From Parvularcula sp964556115 (GTDB lineage: Bacteria > Pseudomonadota > Alphaproteobacteria > Caulobacterales > Parvularculaceae), in assembly GCA_964556115.1 (NCBI GenBank), contig CAZKVC010000002.1, positions 186,001-250,000 of the forward strand: DNA of 64,000 nt, written 5' to 3'. A model generated the notes under the pieces. It had not been told where the DNA came from and searched no databases. It saw only the letters and a program-made list of their open reading frames with translations. Made by a program: the position numbers and the translations under genes. This document shows, piece by piece, positions 17,969-26,374 of the stretch (positions are counted from its first letter, which is position 1; every line of letters starts with the position of its first letter).

Positions 17969-19122
17969 CCAAGTCCTATCGCCTGGCCAGGGTCAGGCTC
18001 AACGAGATGACCGACGTCCTCCGTGTGCGGCAGGTGGTACAGGGTACGGCAGTTGCGCTCGATCTGGGCAGTTTCCAGCGGACGCCCATCGCAACGGCCT
18101 CGGTCGAGATGGCGCGCAACGCCGTCATGCATGCGAAGAGCGGCGTCTTTACGCTGGACTTGAGCATGACCGAGGAAGGGGCTCTCCTGACCGTCACGAC
18201 ACGCGATCAGGGCGACGGCATCCCAAGAGAGATGATCGACATCGCTCATGACCGCCGGGCGACTCGGGTGCAGTCGGAGGGAGGCGGCCTCGGACTTGGC
18301 CTTCGCGGCATCGCGCGTCTTGCGGACAAATTCGGCATTGATACGGATGAGACGGGAAGCGTGGTCACGGCAGGCTTTCGCGTCGATGACAGCACCCCCG
18401 TGAACGTCCTCGCGAAGAGGATAGGGGAGGAGCTTGCAAAGCTCGACACCGCGGACCGGGCGAGCGCCCTGGCCGAGCAGAACAAGGATCTCCTTCAGGC
18501 CCTGAGCGAGCGTGACCTGATGCTGAAGGAAATCCATCACCGTACCCAGAACAATCTGACCTTGATCAACTCGCTGGTTCGCCTGCGCGAGGCGGCGGCG
18601 GAAAGCGACGCGGTCAAGGCGGCCCTCAGCGACGTCAGCAACCGCATCCAGTCGATAGCCCTCGTGCATTCCCAGCTTCAGAAAACCGAAGGGCTGGACA
18701 ACCTCGAGCTGCTGCCTTTCCTGCAGCTCATCGTCGATCAGATGACCGAAGCCCTGTCGACCGGCCAGCCGGTGGAGGCGAAGGTCACGGGTGCCAACCC
18801 CTTGGTTTCGGCGCGCCAGGCGGTCGATCTCGGCCTCCTGGTCGGTGAGCTCGTGACGAACTCGATCAAACATGCCTTCGAAAGCCAGCCTGATCCGAGG
18901 ATCGCCATCGAGATCGGCGCCGACGACCAGAAGCTCGAACTGGTCATTTGCGACAATGGCCGCGGCCTTTCTGAGGAAACGCTTGAATCGGCGGACAAGT
19001 CTTCGCTCGGCTGGCGGGTCATCCGTTCAATTCCGCCTAAATATGACGGAACCCTCGAGATTACCAATCGTGATGGGCTCTGGGTTATAGTTAACTGCCG
19101 TTTGGATAACATTGGCTATTAG
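17965..19122 (+). CDS. Histidine kinase with an extra N-terminal RsbT-like ATPase domain
   Basis: 385 aa. Residues about 1-140 are a GHKL domain like RsbT (VEMARNAVMHAKSG, RDQGDGIP, GLGLGLRGI). After a helical linker comes a HisKA_2 dimerisation segment (LKEIHHRTQNNLTLINSL; His192 is the probable phospho-acceptor) and a second ATPase domain (VGELVTNSIKHA, DNGRGL). There is no membrane segment or PAS domain, so input probably comes through protein contact, plausibly with the stressosome. It overlaps the phosphatase fusion by GTGA, making it the last of five overlapping genes. Confidence 0.85.
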   Translation: MTKSYRLARVRLNEMTDVLRVRQVVQGTAVALDLGSFQRTPIATASVEMARNAVMHAKSGVFTLDLSMTEEGALLTVTTRDQGDGIPREMIDIAHDRRATRVQSEGGGLGLGLRGIARLADKFGIDTDETGSVVTAGFRVDDSTPVNVLAKRIGEELAKLDTADRASALAEQNKDLLQALSERDLMLKEIHHRTQNNLTLINSLVRLREAAAESDAVKAALSDVSNRIQSIALVHSQLQKTEGLDNLELLPFLQLIVDQMTEALSTGQPVEAKVTGANPLVSARQAVDLGLLVGELVTNSIKHAFESQPDPRIAIEIGADDQKLELVICDNGRGLSEETLESADKSSLGWRVIRSIPPKYDGTLEITNRDGLWVIVNCRLDNIGY

Positions 19123-19124
19123 TC

Positions 19125-19154
19125 CGGCACAGGGGAGCAGTATCGGCACTGGGG
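19125..19154. repeat. Imperfect 11-bp direct repeat (CGGCAC-A/T-GGGG)
   Basis: CGGCACAGGGG at 19125-19135 recurs as CGGCACTGGGG at 19144-19154, a 19-bp period, directly after the kinase stop and upstream of the HWE kinase gene. This could be a regulator site or chance in GC-rich sequence. Confidence 0.35.
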
Positions 19155-19229
19155 CGCATCCTTGATCGTTAGGAGCCTTACGCTGCATCGAAGAAGGAAC
19201 TGCGGATAGGCGAAACGTCAGGAGGACGG

Positions 19230-20717
19230 ATGAGCCGCTTTGTGAAAAGTGACGAGAACACGGATTCCGCCGCCGGGCTGCTCCAGCCCGGGCAGCCTTA
19301 CCCGTCGCCGGTACCCCGTGCCCTTGACCCCCTGAACCTATCCCAGGTGTTCGCCGCAGCACCGGCGCTCATCGCCATCCATGAAGGCCCGGACCACCAC
19401 TATGTCTACGCGAATGCGCTCTACGACAAGGCGGTCGGTGGCCGACCCCTGATCGGACGGTCCCTCCGCGAGGCCTTGCCGGAGCTTGAAGGTCAGGACA
19501 TTTTCGAGCAGTTCGATCGTGTCTACGAAACCGGAAAGCCGATAGAGCAGCCGCAGTTTCGCGCCGTCATCAATGCCGGGGCGGGGGGGAAGCCTCTATC
19601 CCGCTGGTACCGGCAGATCCTGCAACCGCGTCTGGACGAGACCGGCGAGACGGTGGGCGTCATCACCTTCGCTTACGACGTGACCGAAGAGGTCGAAGCG
19701 CTGCAGGGGGCGCAAACCACCCGCGATGCGCTGCGGGCGAGCAATGAACGGTTTGGCGCAGCGATCGAGGCCGTGAGTGGCATTCTGTGGACCAATAGTA
19801 CCGAAGGCGAAATGCAGGGTGAGCAGCCCGGCTGGGCAGAGATCACCGGCCAGTCCTTCGAAGAGTATCAGGGGTTCGGCTGGGCCGACGCCGTTCACCC
19901 GGACGATGCGCAGGCGACCATCGACGCCTGGAACGAAGCCGTGCGTGAGCGGAAGATGTTCGTCTTCGAACATCGCGTGCGCGGAGCTGATGGCGACTAC
20001 CGTCTCTATGCGGTTCGCGCTATTCCCCTGTTCGAGGCGACCGGTGAGATCCGTGAATGGGTTGGCGTCCATACGGACGTGACGGACCGGCGCCGTGACG
20101 AAGAGCAATTGCAGCTTCTGAACCGTGAGCTGAACCACCGGGTCAAGAACCTTTTCGCCGTCATGCAGAGCCTCATCCGCCTGAGTGCCGACGGCGAGGC
20201 CGATGTCCTGTCCTTCGTCGAAAAGCTACGTGCCCGGATTGATGCCCTTGCCGCTGCGCACCTTATCAGCACGGATGAGGAAGAGCTGCGTCCGCTACCA
20301 CTGGGGGAGATCGTAAGAGCGATCCTCCTGCCCTATGAGAAGGCCCAGGAGGGACGGCTTCGTATGGAAGGCGAAATCGTACGATTGCCGAGAAAGACCA
20401 TCACGCCTTTCAGCCTCATTCTGCATGAGCTGGCGACGAACGCTGTGAAATATGGTGCATGGTCGATTCCCGAGGGATCTCTCGACATAAATTGGCAGCG
20501 CTCGGTTGCTCCGCAGGAGGGCGGCCCCCCCGTTCTCGAACTGCGCTGGCATGAGAATATCAGTACGCGAAACGATAAGGCCGCTGAACGCAAGAACGGG
20601 TTTGGAACAAAGCTCATCGAGGCATCCATCGCCCAGCTCGGAGGCACCATTCAGCGTCAATGGGGAGATGGCAGCTTGTCGGTGACGATAAAATGCCCGC
20701 TTGAGGAGGAAACATGA
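19230..20717 (+). CDS. HWE-family sensor histidine kinase with two PAS domains
   Basis: 495 aa, no membrane segments. Two PAS regions (about residues 40-155 and 170-290, the second with HPDD and a closing VTDRRR) precede an HWE kinase core: ELNHRVKNLF with phospho-acceptor His303, then LHELATNAVKYGA and GFGTKLIE. HWE kinases in alphaproteobacteria often signal to the general stress response (PhyR) or to single receivers. Strong AGGAGG lies just before the ATG. It overlaps the receiver gene that follows, its likely partner. Confidence 0.9.
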   Translation: MSRFVKSDENTDSAAGLLQPGQPYPSPVPRALDPLNLSQVFAAAPALIAIHEGPDHHYVYANALYDKAVGGRPLIGRSLREALPELEGQDIFEQFDRVYETGKPIEQPQFRAVINAGAGGKPLSRWYRQILQPRLDETGETVGVITFAYDVTEEVEALQGAQTTRDALRASNERFGAAIEAVSGILWTNSTEGEMQGEQPGWAEITGQSFEEYQGFGWADAVHPDDAQATIDAWNEAVRERKMFVFEHRVRGADGDYRLYAVRAIPLFEATGEIREWVGVHTDVTDRRRDEEQLQLLNRELNHRVKNLFAVMQSLIRLSADGEADVLSFVEKLRARIDALAAAHLISTDEEELRPLPLGEIVRAILLPYEKAQEGRLRMEGEIVRLPRKTITPFSLILHELATNAVKYGAWSIPEGSLDINWQRSVAPQEGGPPVLELRWHENISTRNDKAAERKNGFGTKLIEASIAQLGGTIQRQWGDGSLSVTIKCPLEEET

Positions 20718-21172
20718 TGGCATCGCCGCTCGACAGTTTGAAACAGGTCTACCTGGCCGGAGATTCTGACGATCCGAACTTGAATGGAGCGGACATCAAG
20801 GAAGCAGACCCGGACCTCCTGCAGGGCCAGAAGATCCTGCTTGTCGAGGACGAAGCACTCGTCGGAATGGACCTTCAGATGCAGCTCGAAATGGCTGGTG
20901 CGGAGACGATCGGGCCGATTCCCTCGCTCGAGGAGGCTGTATCGGCAGCTACGGAAGGAATGTTCGCTGCCGCCATTCTCGATATCGACCTTCGCGGCAA
21001 GGACGTTTTCCCGGCAGCCGATCAACTCAAACGGCGCGGCATCCCCTTCGTCTTCCATACAGGCCATGGCCGCCGGACCGAGCTGACCGACGACTATCCC
21101 AGCGTTCCGGTCTGCAAGAAACCGGTGAATGGTGATAAGCTCTTACGGGTTTTAGCAGGCCTTCTTGCCTGA
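20714..21172 (+). CDS. Single-domain response regulator
   Basis: 152 aa: about 38 variable N-terminal residues, then one receiver domain with ILLVEDEALVG, phospho-acceptor Asp90 (AAILDIDLRG), the Thr of FHTGHG and the Lys of CKKPV. No output domain. ATG overlaps the HWE kinase stop, so the pair is translationally coupled. Receivers of this type beside HWE kinases act as phosphate shuttles or sinks; which applies here is not visible. Confidence 0.88.
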   Translation: MMASPLDSLKQVYLAGDSDDPNLNGADIKEADPDLLQGQKILLVEDEALVGMDLQMQLEMAGAETIGPIPSLEEAVSAATEGMFAAAILDIDLRGKDVFPAADQLKRRGIPFVFHTGHGRRTELTDDYPSVPVCKKPVNGDKLLRVLAGLLA

Positions 21173-21233
21173 TAAGTCTGTAGCCTGACTTTCATTCGGT
21201 GGGCGTCTGCCTCGATCGGAAGAACCCCCCCTG

Positions 21234-22583
21234 TCAAACGGCAGGTGAGGCGAATTCCAAGCCGCCTTGCACGGCGGGATCGAACATCGAAGCGACCAAC
21301 CTGGCCAGCGGTTTGGCCTCGTTCTCGATGAGAACCCTGTCGTCCTCAATGCGAACGATGCCGTCTTCGATCAGGGGACGGAGCGCACTCGAAGTCCTTT
21401 CCCACACCGCAGGATCGGTCCCTGTCAGGGCACAATACTGCTTGAGATCGCCTTCGAGGTCGCAGAGCAGCCTCTCGATCCACCGGCCGATGTCTTCTTC
21501 CTCGAGAGTCGCGATCACCCCGCGTTCGATCGGCAGGCGGCCGCGCTCGACGGCTTCCGCATAAGTGCGGATGTTCTTCGCGTTCTGGGCGAAGACCCCG
21601 TGAACCGAACTGATTGCGCTGGGGCCGAGCGCGACGACGTTCTGCGCCGGGTCTTCCGTGAACCCTTGAAAGTTCCTATGGAGACGGTGGCTCTTCGCCG
21701 CTTCGAAAAGTGGGGTGCCAGGCCGTGCATAGTGGTCGAAGCCGATCCTCCCATAGCCCGCCTCCATCAGCATCGAGGCTGCCATCTCCTCGAGCGCGAT
21801 CCGCAGGCTGCGCCCGGGCAGCTCCTCCTCGCGGATCAGGCGCTGGTGCTTCAGACGCGAGGGCATATGCGCATAGCCGAAGAGCGAGACCCGTTCCGGC
21901 GAAAGAGCGATGACCTGCTCGATGGTGCGTCGGAAACGGCAGAGCGTCTGCCTTGGCAGGCCGTAAAGAACGTCGAGGCTGATATCATCCGCACCGTGAT
22001 GGCGAAGCTCGCCTACAACCTTCGCGACCAGCTCGAAAGGTTGCACACGGTTGATAGCCTTCTGAACGTCAAGATCGAAGTCCTGAACCCCGATCGAAAA
22101 GCGCGTGATGCCGGCCCGGTCGAGAGCTTCGATCTGCTTCGCACCAGCAAGACGGGGATCGATCTCCATCACCAGCGGCGTCGTCTCCCTTAGCGGGAAG
22201 TTCTCCCGCAGGGCTGCAACGACCCGGATGAGATCGGCTTCGCAGAGGGTGTTGGGCGTCCCGCCGCCGAAATGGACCTGACTGATGCGGCCACGCCCAC
22301 CAAGCTTGCCGCCGACAAGTTCGATCTCTTCGAGGAAATGCTCGGTGAATGCGGCGATGCGCTCGTCGCGGTTCTCCACCTTCATGTTGCACCCGCAATA
22401 CCAGCAGAGCTGTTTGCAGAAAGGCACGTGAAGATAGAGCGAAACCGGTTCGTCCCGGCCGATGCCCGCAAGGGCTTTTTCGTAAGGCGCAGCCTCTAAC
22501 CCGTCACGGAAAGCAAGCGCGGACGGGTAGCTCGTATAGCGCGGAACGTTGCGGTCGAGATAGCGGTGCCATGTGGGTCTCAT
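21234..22583 (-). CDS. hemN: Oxygen-independent coproporphyrinogen III oxidase HemN
   Basis: Radical-SAM enzyme that decarboxylates coproporphyrinogen III to protoporphyrinogen IX without oxygen. The 449-aa protein shows the cluster motif CKQLCWYCGC near residue 55, FGGGTPN for SAM binding, and GFDHYARP typical of true HemN. It is placed at the edge of the cbb3 block and needed for heme under low oxygen. An FNR/FixK-like sequence lies about 40 bp upstream, which fits anaerobic or microaerobic control. Confidence 0.93.
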   Translation of the reverse strand: MRPTWHRYLDRNVPRYTSYPSALAFRDGLEAAPYEKALAGIGRDEPVSLYLHVPFCKQLCWYCGCNMKVENRDERIAAFTEHFLEEIELVGGKLGGRGRISQVHFGGGTPNTLCEADLIRVVAALRENFPLRETTPLVMEIDPRLAGAKQIEALDRAGITRFSIGVQDFDLDVQKAINRVQPFELVAKVVGELRHHGADDISLDVLYGLPRQTLCRFRRTIEQVIALSPERVSLFGYAHMPSRLKHQRLIREEELPGRSLRIALEEMAASMLMEAGYGRIGFDHYARPGTPLFEAAKSHRLHRNFQGFTEDPAQNVVALGPSAISSVHGVFAQNAKNIRTYAEAVERGRLPIERGVIATLEEEDIGRWIERLLCDLEGDLKQYCALTGTDPAVWERTSSALRPLIEDGIVRIEDDRVLIENEAKPLARLVASMFDPAVQGGLEFASPAV

Positions 22584-22618
22584 GCGCCAAGGCTAGCGCG
22601 GAGGCGGGAAGGGGGGCC

Positions 22619-22632
22619 CTGACCTCGATCAA
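22619..22632. promoter_or_regulatory. FNR/FixK-like box upstream of hemN
   Basis: CTGAC-CTCG-ATCAA matches the FNR-type consensus TTGAT-N4-ATCAA fully in one half and 3 of 5 in the other. It lies 36-49 bp before the hemN start, between hemN and the divergent DUF2189 gene, and could serve either. Motif evidence only. Confidence 0.45.
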
Positions 22633-22692
22633 GGTTTCGTGGCGCGGAAGCTGGTCTGTTACGCTGGGAGTCGATTGGACGGAAAAAAAGCC

Positions 22693-23463
22693 ATGCTCGA
22701 GACCAGAAGCACCGTTTTGCCGAACCGGCTGAAAGAGCGGGAGGGTCCTTGGCGGTGGCTTTCCGAGGGGGCGGAGGTCTACAGCCGCCAGCCGCTCCTC
22801 TCGGCAGGCTACGGGCTCCTTTTCACGAGCCTCGGCTACGCCGTCGCCTTCGCGCTGACGCGCGCGGGAATGGCGGCGGCTTTCCCCGTGGCTGTCGGAC
22901 TCTTTGCACTGATCGGTCCTCTGATGGCTGCCGGGCTTTACGCAATCGCGAAGGCCGACGAGGAGGGCCGCCGCGCGAGCGCCCGTGAAGTCCTTTTCCC
23001 GAAAGCCGCTTCGCCGACCCAGATCGGGTTTCTCGGGGTCGTCATTCTGGTCTCGGTTTTTCTGTGGATCCTCGCCGCGATCGGTATCTTCGCTGTCTTC
23101 CTTCCGACGACCGCTGCCAGCCTGACCGGCTTCGCCGCCTACAGCTTCGGCACGGCGCAGGGGATTGGCATGCTGATCCTCGGGACCGTTGTCGGCGGGT
23201 TCATCGCTGCGGTCATTTTCGCCATGACGGCTTTCTCGATCCCGATGCTGATGGACAGGAAGACCGACGGCTTCACCGCCATCGGCCGCAGCGTGCAGCA
23301 TGTCCTCGGGCGTCCTCGCGAAATGCTGCTCTGGGCATGGCTCATCGCCCTCAGCGTCGCGATCGGCGCTGCCACCCTCCTCGTCGGCTTCGTCTATCTC
23401 TTCCCGCTTCTCGGCTACGCCACCTGGCGGGGCTATCGCCGCTCGTTCGCGTCCGGCGACTGA
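22693..23463 (+). CDS. DUF2189 family integral membrane protein
   Basis: 256 aa with about six hydrophobic segments (for example PLLSAGYGLLFTSLGYAVAF, then IGFLGVVILVSVFLWILAAI, and a final WAWLIALSVAIGAATLLVGF). The pattern, with PRxxxWLxxGxxxYxxxP near the N-terminus and FxxPLLGYATWRGYR at the end, matches DUF2189, often found near cytochrome oxidase genes. Function unknown. I use the ATG at 22693; a GTG at 22639 in frame is possible. Its 3' end overlaps ccoS on the other strand by 31 bp. Confidence 0.8.
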   Translation: MLETRSTVLPNRLKEREGPWRWLSEGAEVYSRQPLLSAGYGLLFTSLGYAVAFALTRAGMAAAFPVAVGLFALIGPLMAAGLYAIAKADEEGRRASAREVLFPKAASPTQIGFLGVVILVSVFLWILAAIGIFAVFLPTTAASLTGFAAYSFGTAQGIGMLILGTVVGGFIAAVIFAMTAFSIPMLMDRKTDGFTAIGRSVQHVLGRPREMLLWAWLIALSVAIGAATLLVGFVYLFPLLGYATWRGYRRSFASGD

Positions 23464-23609
23464 TCGTCGACATCATCATCGAGAAGGATGCGCGCAGCGG
23501 CCCCTTCGGGGTCGTCGAACTGGTTGCTCTTCAGTGCCCAGAAGAACGCGATGACCCCCGCGCCGCCAAGAAGAAGCGCGATGGGGATGAGGATGAGAAG
23601 CCCGTTCAT
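23433..23609 (-). CDS. ccoS: cbb3 oxidase maturation protein CcoS
   Basis: A 58-aa protein with one membrane helix (LLILIPIALLLGGAGVIAFF) followed by WALKSNQFDDPEGAAARIL, the hallmark of CcoS, and an acidic tail. CcoS is needed to insert heme and copper into the oxidase. ATG at 23609 overlaps the ccoI stop as ATGA. It ends the cco operon and runs tail-to-tail into the DUF2189 gene. Confidence 0.93.
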   Translation of the reverse strand: MNGLLILIPIALLLGGAGVIAFFWALKSNQFDDPEGAAARILLDDDVDDQSPDANERR

Positions 23610-25840
23610 GTCCGCTCCTCCTTCATGAGGCGCAGGGCGTTGAGGGTCACCACCAGCGAGGAGCCGGACATGGCCAGCGCCGCGATCAGGGGCGACACGA
23701 AGCCGAGCATCGCAGCGGGCGCTGCTACAGCGTTGTAGAGGGCGGCGAAGGCGAAGTTCTGCAGGATGTGCCGCCGCGCACGGACGGCCATGTTCCACGC
23801 GTCCTGAACCGCACCGATCCCGTCGCCCTGAAAGACGAAGTCCGCTGCCGAATGAGCCGCGTCGGCGGCGCTGCCCGGCGACAGGGAGACATCGGCATGG
23901 GCGAGGGCGGGGACGTCATTGATGCCGTCGCCGACCATGGCAACTGGCGCCTTTTCCTTCAGGTCCCGCATGATCGCTGCCTTTTCGGTCGGCGTCAGGC
24001 CGGCGCGGTGGTCCGCGATGCCCAACTCCTCGGCAACGCGGGAAACCGCCCTGACGCCGTCACCCGAAAGAAGGCTGATCCCCAGACCCCGGGCGCGCAG
24101 GGCGTTGATCGTTGCCTTGCCGTCGGTCTTGATCTCGTCCTCGAAGCTCAGGCGAACGGGGCGCTCCTCCCCGATCCGAAGATAGGCGCGGGGTCCATCG
24201 TTCTCGCGTTCTTCCGTGGCCAATCCGACAAAAGCGGCCGAGCCGAGCCTGACGAACTGCTCGCCCACGAAGCCTTCGATACCGCGGCCCGGAACTTCCT
24301 TCGTTCCCTTCGCAAGCGGGCCGGGGCCTGAGGCGGCGGCCACGGCGCGGGCGATGGGGTGGTGTCCTGCGCGGGCGATAGAGGCGACTGCGGTGCGCTG
24401 CTCATCGCTCAATTCTTCCGCATTCTGCCAGCGCAGTTGCCCGACGGTCAGCGTTCCGGTCTTGTCGAAGACGACATGCCGGACCCGCGCCAAGCGCTCC
24501 AGGGCATTGCCGCTTTTCACGAGGATACCGCGTCGGAAGAGCTGACCCGTGGCCACCACCTGGACGGCCGGGGTGGCAAGACCAAGGGCGCAGGGACAGG
24601 TGATGATCAGGACCGCCGTCGCCGCGAGGATCGCTTCACGCAGGCCTCCATCGCCGATGACGAGCCAGCCGACGAGGGTGAGAGCAGCCAGGGTGTGCAC
24701 CACGGGCACGTAAAGCCTGGCGGCCTTGTCGGCGAGGATGGTGTAGCGGTCCTTGCTCTGCTGCCCGGCTTCGACCAGGCGCACGAGGTCGGCAATCAGG
24801 GAGCCTTCCACATCAGAGGTCGCGCGTACGACCAAGCGCTGGGAGAGGTTGCGCGTGCCTGCAAAAAGCCTGTCGCCGGTCTCCGCCAGTTGCGGCAGGC
24901 TTTCGCCCGTCAGATAGGCGGTGTCGATGTCGGAGCTTCCCTCGAGAACCTCCGCATTCACCGGACAACGACTTTCCGGCTCGAGGACGAGGGTGTCGCC
25001 CGGCAGGATGCTCCGTGCAGCGACGGCTTCCACATTATTGTCCGCGCGCAGGCGGAGCGCCGTATGGGACTGAAGCGCGAGGAGATCCCGCGCTGCCGAC
25101 TGCGCCTTGCGCCTGAGATTATGGTCGAGCCACCGACCGATCAGCAGGAAGAAGAGCAGCATCACGGCAGCATCGAAATAGGCGTGCTCGCCGCCTTTAA
25201 GGGCCTCGAAGAGGGAAACGCCGAGCGCAAGGAAGACCGCCAGTGAGATCGGCACGTCCATATTCGTGCGCTTCTGTTTGAGCGCGGCCCACGCGGAAGC
25301 GAAGAAGGGCCGTCCGGCGAAGGCGACGGCAGGGATGGCGATCAGACCAGAGACGAGGTGCATCAGGGAACGGGTGGCTTCGCCCATCTCCTCACCGCTG
25401 GTAGCCCAGACCGACACCGACAGAAGCATGATGTTGGCCGAGGCGAAGCCGGCGACTGCCAGGCATCGCAACAGGAACCGTCCGCGTTCGTCGGCTTCTT
25501 CCCGCGAGGCTTCGGGATCGTAAGCCGCCGCGCTGTAGCCAAGGCCCGTGAGGGTCTCGGTGATACGGCCCGCGGGAAGGGCGCCGCGCCAGGCGGTGGT
25601 CAGACGCCCGGTGGAAAGGTTGAGCCGCGCCTCTTCCATGCCGGGCAGCGCGTTCAGCGCGCCTTCGATCTTCGAGATGCATCCTGCGCAGGACGCTCCG
25701 GTCACGGACAGGGCGAGGTGGTGCTTTCCGTCCCGTTCGGTCACGAAGGGGGCAGGATCGAAGCTCTCGGCTTCGCGGGCGGGAGCAAGGTTCGAAGGGC
25801 AGCCTCGCTCATCGTCGGTCAGGGCAGCGGTGGTGCTCAT
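23606..25840 (-). CDS. ccoI: Copper-exporting P-type ATPase CcoI (FixI)
   Basis: P1B-type ATPase that delivers copper for the CuB site of cbb3 oxidase. 744 aa from ATG 25840 (ATGA overlap with ccoH): N-terminal heavy-metal domain TGASCAGCISKIE, membrane copper motif ITCPCALGLA, phosphorylation loop FDKTGTLTVG and hinge GDGINDVPALAHADV. About eight membrane helices. An in-frame start farther upstream at 25918 would overlap ccoH and is unlikely. Confidence 0.95.
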   Translation of the reverse strand: MSTTAALTDDERGCPSNLAPAREAESFDPAPFVTERDGKHHLALSVTGASCAGCISKIEGALNALPGMEEARLNLSTGRLTTAWRGALPAGRITETLTGLGYSAAAYDPEASREEADERGRFLLRCLAVAGFASANIMLLSVSVWATSGEEMGEATRSLMHLVSGLIAIPAVAFAGRPFFASAWAALKQKRTNMDVPISLAVFLALGVSLFEALKGGEHAYFDAAVMLLFFLLIGRWLDHNLRRKAQSAARDLLALQSHTALRLRADNNVEAVAARSILPGDTLVLEPESRCPVNAEVLEGSSDIDTAYLTGESLPQLAETGDRLFAGTRNLSQRLVVRATSDVEGSLIADLVRLVEAGQQSKDRYTILADKAARLYVPVVHTLAALTLVGWLVIGDGGLREAILAATAVLIITCPCALGLATPAVQVVATGQLFRRGILVKSGNALERLARVRHVVFDKTGTLTVGQLRWQNAEELSDEQRTAVASIARAGHHPIARAVAAASGPGPLAKGTKEVPGRGIEGFVGEQFVRLGSAAFVGLATEERENDGPRAYLRIGEERPVRLSFEDEIKTDGKATINALRARGLGISLLSGDGVRAVSRVAEELGIADHRAGLTPTEKAAIMRDLKEKAPVAMVGDGINDVPALAHADVSLSPGSAADAAHSAADFVFQGDGIGAVQDAWNMAVRARRHILQNFAFAALYNAVAAPAAMLGFVSPLIAALAMSGSSLVVTLNALRLMKEERT

Positions 25841-26340
25841 GGCAGGATCAACCTCGTCTCCGCGTCGAGAGCAGGGGTGTCCTCCGCGGCGTCGTCGGCG
25901 ACAATACGCAGTTTCCACGCCCCCGGCTCGACCCCGGCAAGCCCCGCGCGGTAGATGCCCGCGCCCTCGCCGCGGAAGGCGAGCTCCCGCGCGCCGGTAT
26001 CCGTCACCGGCCTGATCAGCGTACCCTCCAGCGCAATACCGCTGAGAGGCTTGTCGTCCGCGTTGGCGAGGCGCACGGCGATGCTTCGCTCGCCACCCGC
26101 TTCGGGCAGGTCGACCAGCGTAAGTTTCCAGCCCCGTGCGGACTGCTCAGCTTTTTCAGCCAACTGATCGTTGAACTGAAGGCCCTGGTAGTAGCTCTTC
26201 TTCACTTCCTCGCCCGGAAAGCTCGACACGGCGAGGCGGACGAAGACCATGTCGGTGACGATCACCACACCGAAAAAAGCGATGAACGCCAGGAGGACGA
26301 AGCGCCCGGTAATACGAAAGCCGTCGGATTTGTCGCTCAT
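25837..26340 (-). CDS. ccoH: FixH/CcoH cbb3 assembly protein
   Basis: 167 aa with one N-terminal membrane helix (GRFVLLAFIAFFGVVIVTDM) and a periplasmic beta-rich FixH domain containing the typical SYYQGLQFND and a W-K-L pattern. FixH works with CcoI in oxidase assembly. Start at 26340 follows the family; an upstream in-frame start at 26394 would run into ccoG. It overlaps ccoI by 4 bp. Confidence 0.92.
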   Translation of the reverse strand: MSDKSDGFRITGRFVLLAFIAFFGVVIVTDMVFVRLAVSSFPGEEVKKSYYQGLQFNDQLAEKAEQSARGWKLTLVDLPEAGGERSIAVRLANADDKPLSGIALEGTLIRPVTDTGARELAFRGEGAGIYRAGLAGVEPGAWKLRIVADDAAEDTPALDAETRLILP

Positions 26341-26374
26341 GGTCCGGTCTCCCATTACCGGTCGGAGGGCGCGC

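Noticed and set aside
19196..19219. GGAAC-N16-GTC resembling an EcfG general-stress promoter
   Set aside because: The -10 differs from GTT and would leave too little room before the ATG at 19230, overlapping the ribosome-binding site.
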